The notes below the pieces were generated by a model, which did no database searches, was not told the DNA's origin, and saw only the letters and a list, made by a program, of their open reading frames with translations. Made by a program: the position numbers and the translations under genes. This document shows, in pieces, positions 27,018 through 35,898 of a stretch of 64,000 bases of DNA (position 1 is the stretch's first letter; each line of letters opens with the position of its first letter). The stretch is from Loktanella sp. DSM 29012 (GTDB lineage Bacteria; Pseudomonadota; Alphaproteobacteria; Rhodobacterales; Rhodobacteraceae): assembly GCF_900110705.1 (NCBI RefSeq), contig NZ_FOEJ01000005.1, positions 346,088 to 410,087 of the forward strand. The letters run 5' to 3'.

Positions 27018-28598
27018 TCAGACTTGCTGCAAATCGCCGCGCAAAGCAGCTTCTATCAGAGCGATTGTCTCATCCACACCATAAAGCGCGATGAAACCGC
27101 CGAAACGTGGTCCCTGACTGGCACCCAGCAAAATCTCGTACAGTGCCGTAAACCAGTCGCGCAGCGGGTCGAACCCATGCGCCTTGCCAACCGCAAAAAC
27201 CTCGGATTGCAATCCTTCGGCGTCCAGACCGCCGTCCCATTGGCGCAAACGCTGTACCAGATCGTCCAACGCCGCTTCTTCACGCTCATCTGGTGCGCGA
27301 TAGACTTTCTTGGGTTTGACGAAATCATTGTAGTACTGCACCGCGAACCCGGCTGCCTGATCCAGTTGCGGATGCGTTGCGGCGCTTGCCTCCGGCGCAT
27401 AGCGCTGGATAAAGCCCCATAGCGTTTCCTTGTCCTCTGCGCCCGACACGCTGGCCAGATTCAGCAACATGGAAAACGGCACCACCATATCGGACGCGGG
27501 CACGTTATGCCCGTGAATATGGAACACCGGATTGTTCAGGCGCGCAGCCTCATCCTGATCGGCATAGGCCCGCAACTGCTGGTGATATTCATCAACCGCC
27601 TTGGGGATCACATCGAAATGCATCCGCTTTGCGGTCTTGGGCTTGAGGTACATGAAATAGCTCAGTGTTTCAGTCGCCGCATAGGTCAGCCACTCGTCGA
27701 TGGTCAGGCCGTTGCCACTGGTCTTGGAAATCTTGTGGCCCTGGTCGTCCAGAAACAGCTCGTAGGTGAAATGCTCGGGCGCGCGTCCGCCCAAGACCCG
27801 GCAAATCCCGTCATAGATCGGCGTGTTGGCGGCGTGATCCTTGCCGTACATCTCGAAATCGACATCCAGCGCAGCCCAGCGCGCGCCAAAATCGGGCTTC
27901 CACTGCAATTTCACATTTCCGCCCGTGACGGGCAAAGTAACATCAGTGCCGTCCTCGTCAGCAAAGGTAATCATGCCATCCGGCGTCACCTCTTTCATCG
28001 GGACATACAAAACGCGCCCGGTCGCCGGGCTGATCGGCAGAAAGATCGAGTAGGTTTCCCGACGCTCTTCTCGCAGGGACTTCAGCATGATCTTCATGAT
28101 GTCGTCATAGCGCGCGGCGCTGCGCAGCAGGATCTCGTCCATCTTGCCGGACTGGTAATATTCCGTCGAACTGGCGAATTCGTATTCGAAACCAAAGGTA
28201 TCGAGAAAATTGTTCAATCGCGCGTTCATGTGCGCGCCAAAGCTGCCATGCGTTCCGAACGGGTCGGGCACGGCAGTCAGTGGACGCTGCATGTAGGGTT
28301 CCAAAGCCGCAGGATCCGGGACATTGCCGGGGATCTTGCGCATCCCGTCCATGTCATCGGAAAAACACAGCAACTTTGTCGGGATGTCGCTGATGACCTC
28401 AAAGGCACGACGCACCATTGTTGTCCGGCCCACTTCTCCGAACGTGCCAATGTGCGGCAGACCGGACGGCCCATAGCCTGTCTCGAACAGGACATAACCT
28501 TTTTCAGGGTCCTTTTTTTCGTACCGTTTGAGCACACGGCGTGCCTCTTCGAACGGCCAGGCCTTCGATGTCATTGCAGCGTCACGGAATGTGCTCAT
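27018..28598 (-). CDS. lysS: Lysyl-tRNA synthetase, class I
   Basis: The 526-residue class I enzyme charges tRNA-Lys. It has the HIGH-type motif [15 protein letters not shown] near residue 37 and the KMSKS-type motif [11 protein letters not shown] near residue 290. Class I LysRS is found in Archaea and in Alphaproteobacteria such as Rhodobacterales, which supports the taxonomic reading. Length is normal. AGAGAG precedes the ATG. Confidence 0.97.
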   Translation of the reverse strand: MSTFRDAAMTSKAWPFEEARRVLKRYEKKDPEKGYVLFETGYGPSGLPHIGTFGEVGRTTMVRRAFEVISDIPTKLLCFSDDMDGMRKIPGNVPDPAALEPYMQRPLTAVPDPFGTHGSFGAHMNARLNNFLDTFGFEYEFASSTEYYQSGKMDEILLRSAARYDDIMKIMLKSLREERRETYSIFLPISPATGRVLYVPMKEVTPDGMITFADEDGTDVTLPVTGGNVKLQWKPDFGARWAALDVDFEMYGKDHAANTPIYDGICRVLGGRAPEHFTYELFLDDQGHKISKTSGNGLTIDEWLTYAATETLSYFMYLKPKTAKRMHFDVIPKAVDEYHQQLRAYADQDEAARLNNPVFHIHGHNVPASDMVVPFSMLLNLASVSGAEDKETLWGFIQRYAPEASAATHPQLDQAAGFAVQYYNDFVKPKKVYRAPDEREEAALDDLVQRLRQWDGGLDAEGLQSEVFAVGKAHGFDPLRDWFTALYEILLGASQGPRFGGFIALYGVDETIALIEAALRGDLQQV

Positions 28599-28709
28599 GG
28601 TTGGTCTCTCTTGTAGTCACAGCGGGTTGCGGTGATGCAGGCGCCTCACTATTGCGAGGGGGGCTTGGCGTCAATAAATGCCAATCACACGCATTCGAAA
28701 GGGGATAAC

Positions 28710-29126
28710 ATGTCAGCCGATACGATGACCGCGCAGGACGCGCTGGCCGCCCTCATGATCGCTGTCTCGGCGTCGGATGCAAACATCCAGACGTCCGAAT
28801 TGATCAAGATCAACAGCGCAATCAACAATCTGCCTGTTTTCTCGGGTTTCGATGCAGAACGGCTGCCGCGACTGACGCAGACCGTTTTCGACCTGCTGGA
28901 CCAAGAAGACGGCCTGGAGGCTTTGTTTGGGCTGATACGCGACGCCCTGCCGGAACGGCTTTATGAAACGGCCTATGCCTTGTCATGCGATGTTGCGGCT
29001 GCCGACGGCGCGATCGGTGAAACAGAAACCCGCATGCTCGAGGAAATTCGCTATGAGCTGGCGCTGGACCGTCTGCATGCGGCTGCAATCGAACGTGGCG
29101 CGCGTGCACGGCACATGACCCTCTAG
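28710..29126 (+). CDS. TerB-like (tellurite resistance TerB family) protein
   Basis: The 138-residue helical protein resembles the TerB fold: ALAALMIAVSASDANIQTSE with the acidic D-A-N-I-x-x-x-E metal-binding type helix, and a second copy of the pattern in SCDVAAADGAIGETETRML. The family is linked to stress and membrane-associated sensing; tellurite resistance itself is not implied without other ter genes. AAAGGGG upstream supports this start. Followed by a strong terminator. Confidence 0.85.
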   Translation: MSADTMTAQDALAALMIAVSASDANIQTSELIKINSAINNLPVFSGFDAERLPRLTQTVFDLLDQEDGLEALFGLIRDALPERLYETAYALSCDVAAADGAIGETETRMLEEIRYELALDRLHAAAIERGARARHMTL

Positions 29127-29129
29127 ACG

Positions 29130-29159
29130 AAAAAGGCCCGGTCACTGACCGGGCCTTTT
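29130..29159. terminator. Strong bidirectional rho-independent terminator
   Basis: AAAAGGCCCGGTC and its complement form a 13-pair stem with an ACT loop, ending in TTTT on one strand and AAAA on the other. It lies between the convergent TerB-like gene (ends 29126) and the small acidic protein gene (ends 29177). Confidence 0.9.
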
Positions 29160-29176
29160 GCATCAGGTTGTAAGGT

Positions 29177-29428
29177 TTAGTTGCCGGTTGTCTCGGCTTC
29201 TTCCTCTTCGGGGGACTGAACGTCCAGTGTCGGCACTTCAACGGTCGTGCTGTCGACTTCGACGTCACCCATTTCGACGTCAGCTTCGGGCAACTGGCCG
29301 CCTTCCACACTGACATCGACGTCAGGCAGCTGGCCTTCCTGGGTCTGTTCAACGTCAACCATGAAAAACAGCAGATAGACGACCACGACCAGAACGATTG
29401 CGGCGATAATACCAAGTACGGCTTTCAT
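29177..29428 (-). CDS. Small single-pass membrane protein with acidic repeat-like tail
   Basis: The 83-residue product has an N-terminal membrane segment (MKAVLGIIAAIVLVVVVYLL) and then an exposed, very acidic tail with alternating Val-Asp and Val-Glu pairs (PDVDV, EADVEMGDVEVD, VEVPTLDV) and two QLP repeats, ending EEEEAETTGN. The tail has almost no basic residues. I recognise no family. A terminator downstream, a palindrome about 23 bases upstream (29451-29465) and a sound GAAGAAA-rich leader suggest a real, separately expressed gene. Cation binding or a periplasmic spacer role is speculation. Confidence 0.7.
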   Translation of the reverse strand: MKAVLGIIAAIVLVVVVYLLFFMVDVEQTQEGQLPDVDVSVEGGQLPEADVEMGDVEVDSTTVEVPTLDVQSPEEEEAETTGN

Positions 29429-29450
29429 TTTTTCTTCCTTAATTTCTACG

Positions 29451-29465
29451 GCGACAAATTGTCGC
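29451..29465. promoter_or_regulatory. 15-bp palindrome upstream of the small acidic protein gene
   Basis: GCGACAA-A-TTGTCGC is a perfect dyad 23 bases before the ATG at 29428, in the place expected for an operator. A second 8-bp inverted repeat (29473-29480 with 29496-29503) lies just beyond it and may be the dacB terminator. Confidence 0.35.
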
Positions 29466-29558
29466 TCTCTTCACCAATCGAACGGCAAAGGGACGCGATT
29501 GGTTCCGCGTCTTTTCAATTAAGTTTTTGGACCGGACGTATCGGGGTCCCGGATTTGA

Positions 29559-31082
29559 TCAGCCGGTCATGTCTCCGAGGATCAGCCACCGTTGCAGTAG
29601 CTTCTGCTGCAGTCGTTTTGCCCGACCGTTGTATGCGGCCGTCCCGGCTGGCGCTTCATCCAGCGACGACTTGGACTGCTCGCGTGCCTCTGGGTCATGG
29701 GAAAAGATCGCGAAACTCAGCGACCGGCCTTGCGCAGTGGTCACGTATCCAGCCAGCGCGGAAACAAAATTCAACGTCCCTGTCTTGGCGCGAACGGTCC
29801 CTGAAAACCCGTCCAGCGCGCGGCGACTGTCATCGACCATCACCACTTCGCGCATCAGCGGCTCCAGCGTGGATTTCACACCAGTGCCCCGCAGGAACGC
29901 AACCATTTCGGCAGCGCTGATTTCATTCTGATCCGTCAAACCGGAATGATCCGCAAACCGCGCGACAGCGCCGGTCCGGTCAGCGACCCATTGCGCCATT
30001 TGGTCGGCTGACAGGCGCATCGACAGTGGTGCCCCCTGACGCGCAGCGGTGGCCGTCATGCCCAGCACCTCGGCCGTCAGGTTCGTCGAAAACCGCATCA
30101 TGCCACGCGCAACATCTTCCAGCTTTTCGCTTTCATGCACGGCCAGATTCGCACCCTCGGGCTGCTTATCTGTCAGCGCGCCCCTTGGCAGCAAGATCCC
30201 GGACCCGGCGGCCAGCACCTGAAACACCTCAGCCGCGTAGATCGCAGGAAACCGGACCGGCAGCCACCGCGACCCTGACCCGCCCAACGCCCGGCGCGCC
30301 ACTGTCCAATCGTCGAAATCAGCACCCTCTGCGTAGGTATATATCGGCGAAGACCGATCCACGACCCGCATGCGCGCCGCGGTCACAGGCGGGCGCAGGC
30401 TGTCGCTGCGCGCATCCATCGTGATGTCATATCCGCTCGCGGTGCGCGCCCACTCGAACATCACGCGGTTAAAATTCAGGTTCAGGCCACCCAAGGACGG
30501 ATTGTAACTGAGTTGGTCCAACTGGCCAGGTTCGATTTCCTTGACCCCTGGCAATGCGCCATCCCAGACCAGAAAACGACCGTCGATCCCCGTGATACCC
30601 GCCGCCACCAATTGTGCGACCAGACCTGCCAGGTCATCGGTCGCCAGGGTCGGGTCGCCACCACCCGCCAGGATCAGGTCACCCTTCAAGACGCCCTCAA
30701 CGATTGGCCCTGTCCCGATCACACGGGTACCAAATCGGTAGTCTGCACCAAGCGTCTCGACGGCATAAAGCGCGGAAATTGCCTTGGTCACGCTGGCAGG
30801 CGGCCGTGCAGTGTCAGGATCGACCGCCTCGAGGACCTGCCCCGTTGCAGCGTCAGCGATAACAAACCCGGTCTGCCCGTCCAGACCAGCCTCGCGGATC
30901 AGGTCGGCTGCCGTGCTGCGCAACATCGGCCGCGCAGACAACAGCGCCTCGCCCTGAATTTGCGCATCCGGCCGCACAACAGGCCGCAGGGTTTGGGTCG
31001 GAGCAGCGAATGCGGCACCGGCCCCTCCGGCCAGCAGCGATGCAATCAAGGCGCGACGCGTCAGATGAGATCTAGTTGTCAT
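29559..31082 (-). CDS. dacB: D-alanyl-D-alanine carboxypeptidase/endopeptidase (PBP4 type, family S13)
   Basis: The 507-residue periplasmic penicillin-binding protein trims or cleaves peptidoglycan peptides. It has an N-terminal signal with paired Arg (LTRRALIASLLAGG, possibly Tat), the active-site ASVTK near residue 80, the ADHSGLTDQN segment and the third motif AKTGTLNFVSALAGYV near residue 450. The large insertion between the first and second motifs is typical of S13. It lies directly upstream, on the opposite orientation unit, of nothing but a 130-base gap to the small acidic protein gene; nadD follows it after nine bases on the same strand, reading into it. Confidence 0.93.
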   Translation of the reverse strand: MTTRSHLTRRALIASLLAGGAGAAFAAPTQTLRPVVRPDAQIQGEALLSARPMLRSTAADLIREAGLDGQTGFVIADAATGQVLEAVDPDTARPPASVTKAISALYAVETLGADYRFGTRVIGTGPIVEGVLKGDLILAGGGDPTLATDDLAGLVAQLVAAGITGIDGRFLVWDGALPGVKEIEPGQLDQLSYNPSLGGLNLNFNRVMFEWARTASGYDITMDARSDSLRPPVTAARMRVVDRSSPIYTYAEGADFDDWTVARRALGGSGSRWLPVRFPAIYAAEVFQVLAAGSGILLPRGALTDKQPEGANLAVHESEKLEDVARGMMRFSTNLTAEVLGMTATAARQGAPLSMRLSADQMAQWVADRTGAVARFADHSGLTDQNEISAAEMVAFLRGTGVKSTLEPLMREVVMVDDSRRALDGFSGTVRAKTGTLNFVSALAGYVTTAQGRSLSFAIFSHDPEAREQSKSSLDEAPAGTAAYNGRAKRLQQKLLQRWLILGDMTG

Positions 31083-31091
31083 GCGAAGTAA

Positions 31092-31733
31092 CTAGCCACC
31101 TTTGACGACAGCGGGCAACACGCTGCCGGTCACTTCCGCGCCAGACGCCCGCGCACGGATTGCAGATGACGAAAGGCGCATCATCGGCATGTTGACAAAA
31201 CACCATGCCGGGACGTCCTTGTACGGCAGCCCATGTGATGCATTCGCAGGAATCCGCGCCGACTGATAGATTCGTGCAGCCTTGCTCAGACGGGCTGAAA
31301 TGCGATCACCCGGCCGCGCCAGCACACCAACCGGCACATGATCCATGATCCAGCGCCAGTCCTGCCACTGATCGAACTGCGCCAGATTGTCGGCCCCCAT
31401 CAACCACACGAAACGCACGCCCGGATATCGCGCGATCAACCTGCGCAAGGTCTGGGCGGTGAAACGCGTCTGCATGCGCGCTTCCAGTGCCGTGATCCTG
31501 ACCCGTGGATGCTGCATCAAGGCCCGAGCCTGCTCGACCCGCTGCGACAAAGGCGCAGGACCATGCTGTTTCAGCGGATTACCCGGACTGACCAGCCACC
31601 AGACCTGATCCAGCCCGAACCGCATGAGCGCTTGGCGCGTCAGATGCGCGTGTCCGGCATGGGCGGGATCGAACGATCCGCCCAGCAAACCGATGCGCTG
31701 CCCACTGCGCGCGACTGGCCAACCCTGCCTCAC
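31092..31733 (-). CDS. nadD: Nicotinate-nucleotide adenylyltransferase
   Basis: The enzyme of about 213 residues adenylates nicotinate mononucleotide in NAD synthesis. It carries the nucleotidyl-transferase block [38 protein letters not shown] and a C-terminal [10 protein letters not shown] motif. The GTG at 31733 is the best start, with GAGAGAGGG upstream and only about 15 residues before the motif; the frame stays open much further but only as antisense of ettA. NAD synthetase is encoded at 41430. It ends nine bases before dacB begins. Confidence 0.93.
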   Translation of the reverse strand: MRQGWPVARSGQRIGLLGGSFDPAHAGHAHLTRQALMRFGLDQVWWLVSPGNPLKQHGPAPLSQRVEQARALMQHPRVRITALEARMQTRFTAQTLRRLIARYPGVRFVWLMGADNLAQFDQWQDWRWIMDHVPVGVLARPGDRISARLSKAARIYQSARIPANASHGLPYKDVPAWCFVNMPMMRLSSSAIRARASGAEVTGSVLPAVVKGG

Positions 31734-31874
31734 AAACGCCCTCTCTCTTGCAGCAACCGGTAAATCGAAATGCAAACCCCGTGACAAGATCAACCGCACG
31801 CGTCTTTGATTGCCCCGCCGCCCCCTGACAGGTAAGACGATGCCAAATTTACACATCCAAAACGCGGTGCACAC

Positions 31875-33530
31875 ATGGCCAGCTATCAGTTCGTTTACTT
31901 TATGGACGGCGTGTCCAAAACCTATCCCGGCGGGAAAAAGGTATTTGAAAACATCCGCCTGAACTTTCTCCCCGGTGTGAAAATCGGTGTCGTCGGGGTC
32001 AACGGCACCGGTAAATCGACGCTGATGCGCATCATGGCAGGCCAGGACAAGGACTTCGCAGGCGAGGCATGGGCCGCCGAAGGTGCACGCGTCGGCTATC
32101 TGCCGCAGGAACCCGAACTCGACCCGAACCTGACTGTCCGCGAAAACGTCATGCTGGGCGTCGCGGAAAAAAAGGCAGTTCTGGACAAGTACAACGAGCT
32201 TGCGATGAACTACTCCGACGAAACCGCTGACGAGATGGCGAAGCTGCAAGACGAGATCGACGCGCAGAATCTCTGGGACCTTGACGCCCAGATCGACGTC
32301 AGCATGGAGGCCCTGCGCTGCCCCCCCGACGACGCCGATGTCACCACCCTGTCTGGCGGTGAGAAACGCCGTGTCGCGCTGTGCAAACTCCTGCTCGAAG
32401 CCCCCGACATGCTGCTGCTGGACGAACCGACCAACCACCTCGACGCCGAAACCATCGCTTGGCTCCAGCAGCACCTGATCGACTACAAGGGCACGATTCT
32501 GATCGTCACCCACGACCGCTATTTCCTCGACGCAATCACAGGCTGGATTCTGGAACTCGACCGCGGTTCGGGCATCCCGCACGAAGGCAACTATTCCAGC
32601 TGGCTGGAAGCCAAGGCCAAGCGTCTGGAAAAAGAGGCAAAAGAGGACAAGTCCAAGCAAAAGACGCTGGAACGCGAACTCGAATGGATGCGCCAGGGTG
32701 CCAAGGCGCGTCAGGCCAAGTCCAAGGCCCGCATCAGCGCCTACAACGACCTTGCCAACCAATCAGAGCGTGAACAGATGGGCCGCGCCCAGATCATCAT
32801 ACCCAACGGTCCGCGCCTTGGGTCCAAGGTGATCGAGGTCGAGAACCTGAAAAAAGGAATGGGCGACAAGCTGCTGGTCGAGGGTCTCTCCTTCGATTTG
32901 CCCCCCGGCGGCATCGTCGGCGTGATCGGTCCCAACGGTGCCGGTAAATCCACGCTCTTCTCGATGCTGACAGGTCAGCTGGAACCCGACGAAGGCTCCG
33001 TCACCTACGGCGACACGGTCAAACTGTCCTACGTTGATCAGTCGCGTGATGCGTTGTCACCAGATGCCACCGTGTGGGAGGAAATCACCGGCGGCGCCGA
33101 GATCATCGCGCTGGGCGACGCCCAGATGAACTCCCGCGCTTATTGCTCGGCCTTCAATTTCAAGGGCGGCGACCAGCAGAAAAAAGTCGGCCTGCTGTCA
33201 GGCGGTGAACGCAACCGCGTCCACATGGCAAAACTGCTGAAATCCGGCGGCAATGTCCTGCTTCTCGACGAACCAACCAACGACCTCGACGTCGAAACCC
33301 TGCGTGCGCTCGAGGACGCCCTGTCCAACTTTGCCGGTTGCGCCGTGATCATCAGCCACGACCGTTTCTTCCTCGACCGCCTCTGCACCCACATCCTCGC
33401 CTTCGAGGGTGACGCCCACGTCGAATGGTTCCAAGGCAACTTCGAGGATTACGAAGAAGACAAGAAGCGCCGCCTTGGCGCCGACGCGATGGAGCCCAAG
33501 CGGATGAAACACAAGAAGTTCACCCGCTAA
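31875..33530 (+). CDS. ettA: Energy-dependent translational throttle protein EttA (ABC-F)
   Basis: The 551-residue cytoplasmic ABC-F ATPase binds the ribosomal E site and couples translation to the energy state. It has two nucleotide-binding domains with Walker [10 protein letters not shown] and GPNGAGKST, signatures [11 protein letters not shown] and [13 protein letters not shown], and Walker B segments [12 protein letters not shown] and [12 protein letters not shown]. The linker between them (about residues 245-310) is charged and helical, as expected. No membrane segments. Divergent from nadD. Confidence 0.97.
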   Translation: MASYQFVYFMDGVSKTYPGGKKVFENIRLNFLPGVKIGVVGVNGTGKSTLMRIMAGQDKDFAGEAWAAEGARVGYLPQEPELDPNLTVRENVMLGVAEKKAVLDKYNELAMNYSDETADEMAKLQDEIDAQNLWDLDAQIDVSMEALRCPPDDADVTTLSGGEKRRVALCKLLLEAPDMLLLDEPTNHLDAETIAWLQQHLIDYKGTILIVTHDRYFLDAITGWILELDRGSGIPHEGNYSSWLEAKAKRLEKEAKEDKSKQKTLERELEWMRQGAKARQAKSKARISAYNDLANQSEREQMGRAQIIIPNGPRLGSKVIEVENLKKGMGDKLLVEGLSFDLPPGGIVGVIGPNGAGKSTLFSMLTGQLEPDEGSVTYGDTVKLSYVDQSRDALSPDATVWEEITGGAEIIALGDAQMNSRAYCSAFNFKGGDQQKKVGLLSGGERNRVHMAKLLKSGGNVLLLDEPTNDLDVETLRALEDALSNFAGCAVIISHDRFFLDRLCTHILAFEGDAHVEWFQGNFEDYEEDKKRRLGADAMEPKRMKHKKFTR

Positions 33531-33545
33531 GCAAAACACGACCAG

Positions 33546-33590
33546 ATGTGACCTGCGACCTGCGCACACCCGCGCGGTCGCAGGTCACAT
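33546..33590 (+). terminator. Long perfect hairpin after ettA, probable terminator
   Basis: A 15-bp exact inverted repeat (33546-33560 with 33576-33590) has a 15-base loop and sits 16 bases after the ettA stop. It is followed by an AT-rich ATTCAAAT. The loop can add a few GC pairs. Confidence 0.65.
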
Positions 33591-33895
33591 ATTCAAATCC
33601 CGCGGGACGCCGTGGGCTGCCACAGCGGTGTCACGCGAAAAGCGGGCCACGATCTAGCCCTGATGTATTATGTGTGTTCGGATCATACCTTGGCCACTGT
33701 CGGGCCAGATGCGCAAAGAAATGCCGCCTCCAACACAACCCTTGCTTTTGCGGGCAAACTGCCCCATACGCTTCCGTGCAGACGTTACCATCTCGACCCC
33801 ACTGTTCTCCTTCATACGGCGACAGCGCTCTCGATGCACTGACTACGCCACCCCGTCGCAATCCTGTGGGCGGATACTTATGAAGGAATATTCAC
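33591..33895 (+). other. Non-coding leader region upstream of the first cold-shock gene
   Basis: No convincing gene is seen here; the short frames on both strands lack ribosome sites and family features. A TATTAT (33665-33670) resembles a -10 element but has no clear -35. If it is used, the cold-shock transcript would have a leader of about 220 bases, as is common for cspA-type genes whose 5' RNA folds in a temperature-dependent way. The region ends with AAGGA before the ATG. Confidence 0.4.
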
Positions 33896-34102
33896 ATGGC
33901 TACTGGCACCGTGAAATGGTTCAACGCAACCAAAGGCTTCGGCTTCATCGCTCCCGATGGCGGCTCCAAGGACGTTTTCGTCCACATCTCCGCTGTTGAG
34001 CGGTCCGGCCTGAACGGCCTGAACGACGACCAGAAGGTCACGTTCGACATCGAAGCTGGCCGCGACGGCCGCGAATCGGCTGTGAACCTGGCGCTGGCAT
34101 AA
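33896..34102 (+). CDS. Cold-shock protein, CspA family (copy 1)
   Basis: The 68-residue single cold-shock domain has both RNA-binding motifs, [11 protein letters not shown] (RNP1) and VFVHISAV (RNP2). It should act as an RNA chaperone. AAGGA precedes the ATG. It is closely similar to the next gene (about 60 of 68 positions identical), so the pair is a tandem duplication. A hairpin follows the stop. Confidence 0.96.
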   Translation: MATGTVKWFNATKGFGFIAPDGGSKDVFVHISAVERSGLNGLNDDQKVTFDIEAGRDGRESAVNLALA

Positions 34103-34116
34103 GCGTTCAGAACAGT

Positions 34117-34141
34117 GGGATGCGCGCCTAACGCGCATCCC
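34117..34141 (+). terminator. Hairpin between the two cold-shock genes
   Basis: A 10-bp exact stem (34117-34126 with 34132-34141) and a CCTAA loop lie 14 bases after the first cold-shock stop. No T-run follows, so it may stabilise or terminate the transcript. Confidence 0.6.
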
Positions 34142-34314
34142 GACCGGCCCAAACCCTGCCGAAATCGGGTTCCCCCCAAAAAATTGTTGATTTAGCGCCG
34201 GCACCCCACATACTCGGTGATGCTACGTTACTTCTGTCGACCTCGTTCGAACCAGCTCTGACGGGCCGGGCTGCTGCACGTCCGCGAGCGGCGATTGACA
34301 TAAGGAACGACAAC

Positions 34315-34524
34315 ATGGCCACTGGCACTGTGAAATGGTTTAACACGACCAAGGGGTACGGATTTATCGCACCCGATGGTGGCTCCAAGGATATTTTCGT
34401 CCACATCTCTGCAGTCGAACGCTCTGGCCTGACGGGCCTTGCCGACAATCAAAAGGTCAGCTTTGACATCGAAGCAGGACGCGACGGACGCGAAAGCGCC
34501 GTAAACCTGTCGCTCGCAGACTAA
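34315..34524 (+). CDS. Cold-shock protein, CspA family (copy 2)
   Basis: The 69-residue paralogue of the preceding gene differs at about eight positions (for example KGYGF for KGFGF and DIFVHI for DVFVHI) plus an extra C-terminal Asp. All nucleic-acid-binding aromatics are kept. AAGGA lies before the ATG. The 210-base spacer separating it from copy 1 has its own leader and is unlike the leader of copy 1, suggesting separate control. Confidence 0.96.
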   Translation: MATGTVKWFNTTKGYGFIAPDGGSKDIFVHISAVERSGLTGLADNQKVSFDIEAGRDGRESAVNLSLAD

Positions 34525-34550
34525 TGCAGGGTGCCCCGCAGGGCACCTGA

Positions 34551-35228
34551 TCACTCCGGGGCCAGGCTTTCTGCGAATTCCAGAATGGCTGGTCCCATCT
34601 CATCGACAATCATGCTCACGCCGTGGGCGTTCGGGTGGTTTCCATCCGGTTGCAGTGCATCAGTGTCGATGCCGTCGCCGCCCTGTATCGCCGCGAACCA
34701 GTCAGGAAAGAGCGGGACGGCCCGCGATTCGGCCAGATCTTCATACATTCCGTTGAAATCAGCGCGGTAGTCGGGCCCGTAGTTGCTTCCCGCCTGGATT
34801 CCGACCAACATTGCAGGCACGTCACGCGCTGCCGCCCCTTCCAGGATCGCGTCCAGATTGGCCCGCGAAACAGCAGGATCAAGTCCACGCAGGAAATCGT
34901 TGCCGCCCAGCGCCACGATGACCCCATCCACATCCGGCGTCAGCGTCCAGTCCAGCCGGGACAAACCGCCTGCCGTGGTATCGCCTGACACGCCAGCGTT
35001 GATCAACGTTACATCGGCCCCCTGTTCATCCAGCCATGCCTGCATTTGTGGCACAAACCCCTCTGCGGTGGGCAATCCGTATCCTGCCGTCAGACTGTCG
35101 CCCAATGCGGCGATGGTGATCGGCTCTGCCAGAACCGGTGTGGCCAAAAAGCACATGATCGCGGCGTTGCGGATAGACCGCGCCGCCCCATATCCACTAG
35201 AAGACCAACGCAGAAAGCTGCCCCACAT
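34551..35228 (-). CDS. tesA: Arylesterase / SGNH hydrolase (TesA-like)
   Basis: The product of about 225 residues is an extracytoplasmic lipolytic esterase of the GDSL/SGNH type. It has the Ser block IAALGDSLTAGYGL, Gly in NAGVSGDTTAGGL, Asn in VIVALGGNDFLRG and the Asp-His pair in DGNHPNAHGV. A signal-like stretch (AAIMCFLATPVLAEP) precedes the domain. The ATG at 35228 is an estimate; it would overlap the start of the divergent ABC gene by two bases. The tesA-ybbA-ybbP neighbourhood is conserved in Proteobacteria. Confidence 0.88.
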   Translation of the reverse strand: MWGSFLRWSSSGYGAARSIRNAAIMCFLATPVLAEPITIAALGDSLTAGYGLPTAEGFVPQMQAWLDEQGADVTLINAGVSGDTTAGGLSRLDWTLTPDVDGVIVALGGNDFLRGLDPAVSRANLDAILEGAAARDVPAMLVGIQAGSNYGPDYRADFNGMYEDLAESRAVPLFPDWFAAIQGGDGIDTDALQPDGNHPNAHGVSMIVDEMGPAILEFAESLAPE

Positions 35229-35898
35229 GTCCGAACCTGTTCTTTCGTTGTCCAATGTTTCACTTTCGCTCGACGGAAATGCAGGCAAGGTCGACATCCT
35301 CCACGACATCTCGCTCGACGTCTCAAGCGGTGAGACGCTGGGCCTGATCGGTCCAAGTGGTTCTGGCAAATCGTCGCTCCTCATGGTGATGGGTGGCCTC
35401 GAACAGGCCACCGCCGGTCGTATCACGGCCCTTGATGCGCAACTGACCAACATGTCAGAGGATCAACTGGCCCGGTTCCGTCGCAATAATATGGGTGTGG
35501 TGTTCCAGTCTTTCCACCTGATCCCGACAATGACCGCATTGGAAAACGTGGCGACGCCCCTCGAACTGGCCGGTGTGTCTGATGCATTCGACCGCGCGCA
35601 GGCCGAACTGGTCGCGGTGGGGCTGGAAACACGCATGAACCACTATCCATCACAATTGTCCGGTGGCGAACAGCAGCGCGTGGCCCTCGCCCGTGCATCC
35701 GCCCCGCGGCCCCGCATCCTTCTTGCGGATGAACCGACGGGCAATCTTGATGCCACTACCGGTGCCGCGATCATCGACCTGTTGTTCGGACTGCGCGATC
35801 GCCACGGTGCGACGTTGATCATGGTCACCCATGCACCCGATCTGGCGGACCGCTGCGACCGTGTCATTCCGCTGCGCGATGGACGGCTGTCAGTATGA
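35227..35898 (+). CDS. ybbA: ABC transporter ATP-binding protein (YbbA/LolD-like)
   Basis: The 223-residue ATPase of the MacB/LolD class has Walker A GPSGSGKSS, the Q-loop region VVFQSFHLIPTMTALEN, signature LSGGEQQRVALARA, Walker B ILLADEPTGNLD and the switch His in MVTHAPDL. It pairs with the FtsX-type permease encoded directly after it (ATGA overlap). Probably a mechanotransmission or lipoprotein-type system; the substrate is unknown. Confidence 0.93.
   Translation: MSEPVLSLSNVSLSLDGNAGKVDILHDISLDVSSGETLGLIGPSGSGKSSLLMVMGGLEQATAGRITALDAQLTNMSEDQLARFRRNNMGVVFQSFHLIPTMTALENVATPLELAGVSDAFDRAQAELVAVGLETRMNHYPSQLSGGEQQRVALARASAPRPRILLADEPTGNLDATTGAAIIDLLFGLRDRHGATLIMVTHAPDLADRCDRVIPLRDGRLSV

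Noticed and set aside
27507..28616. 369-codon plus-strand frame opposite lysS
   Set aside because: It is fully antisense to lysS, with no ribosome site or recognisable domain.
28710..29126. Tellurite resistance operon
   Set aside because: A single TerB-like gene without terC, terD or terZ partners does not support it.
31734..32762. Upstream extension of the nadD frame to 556 codons
   Set aside because: The extra part is antisense to ettA and lacks similarity; the GTG at 31733 gives a normal NadD.
33612..33883. Several 60-100 codon frames on both strands before the first cold-shock gene
   Set aside because: They lack ribosome sites and family features and overlap each other; the region is better read as a leader.
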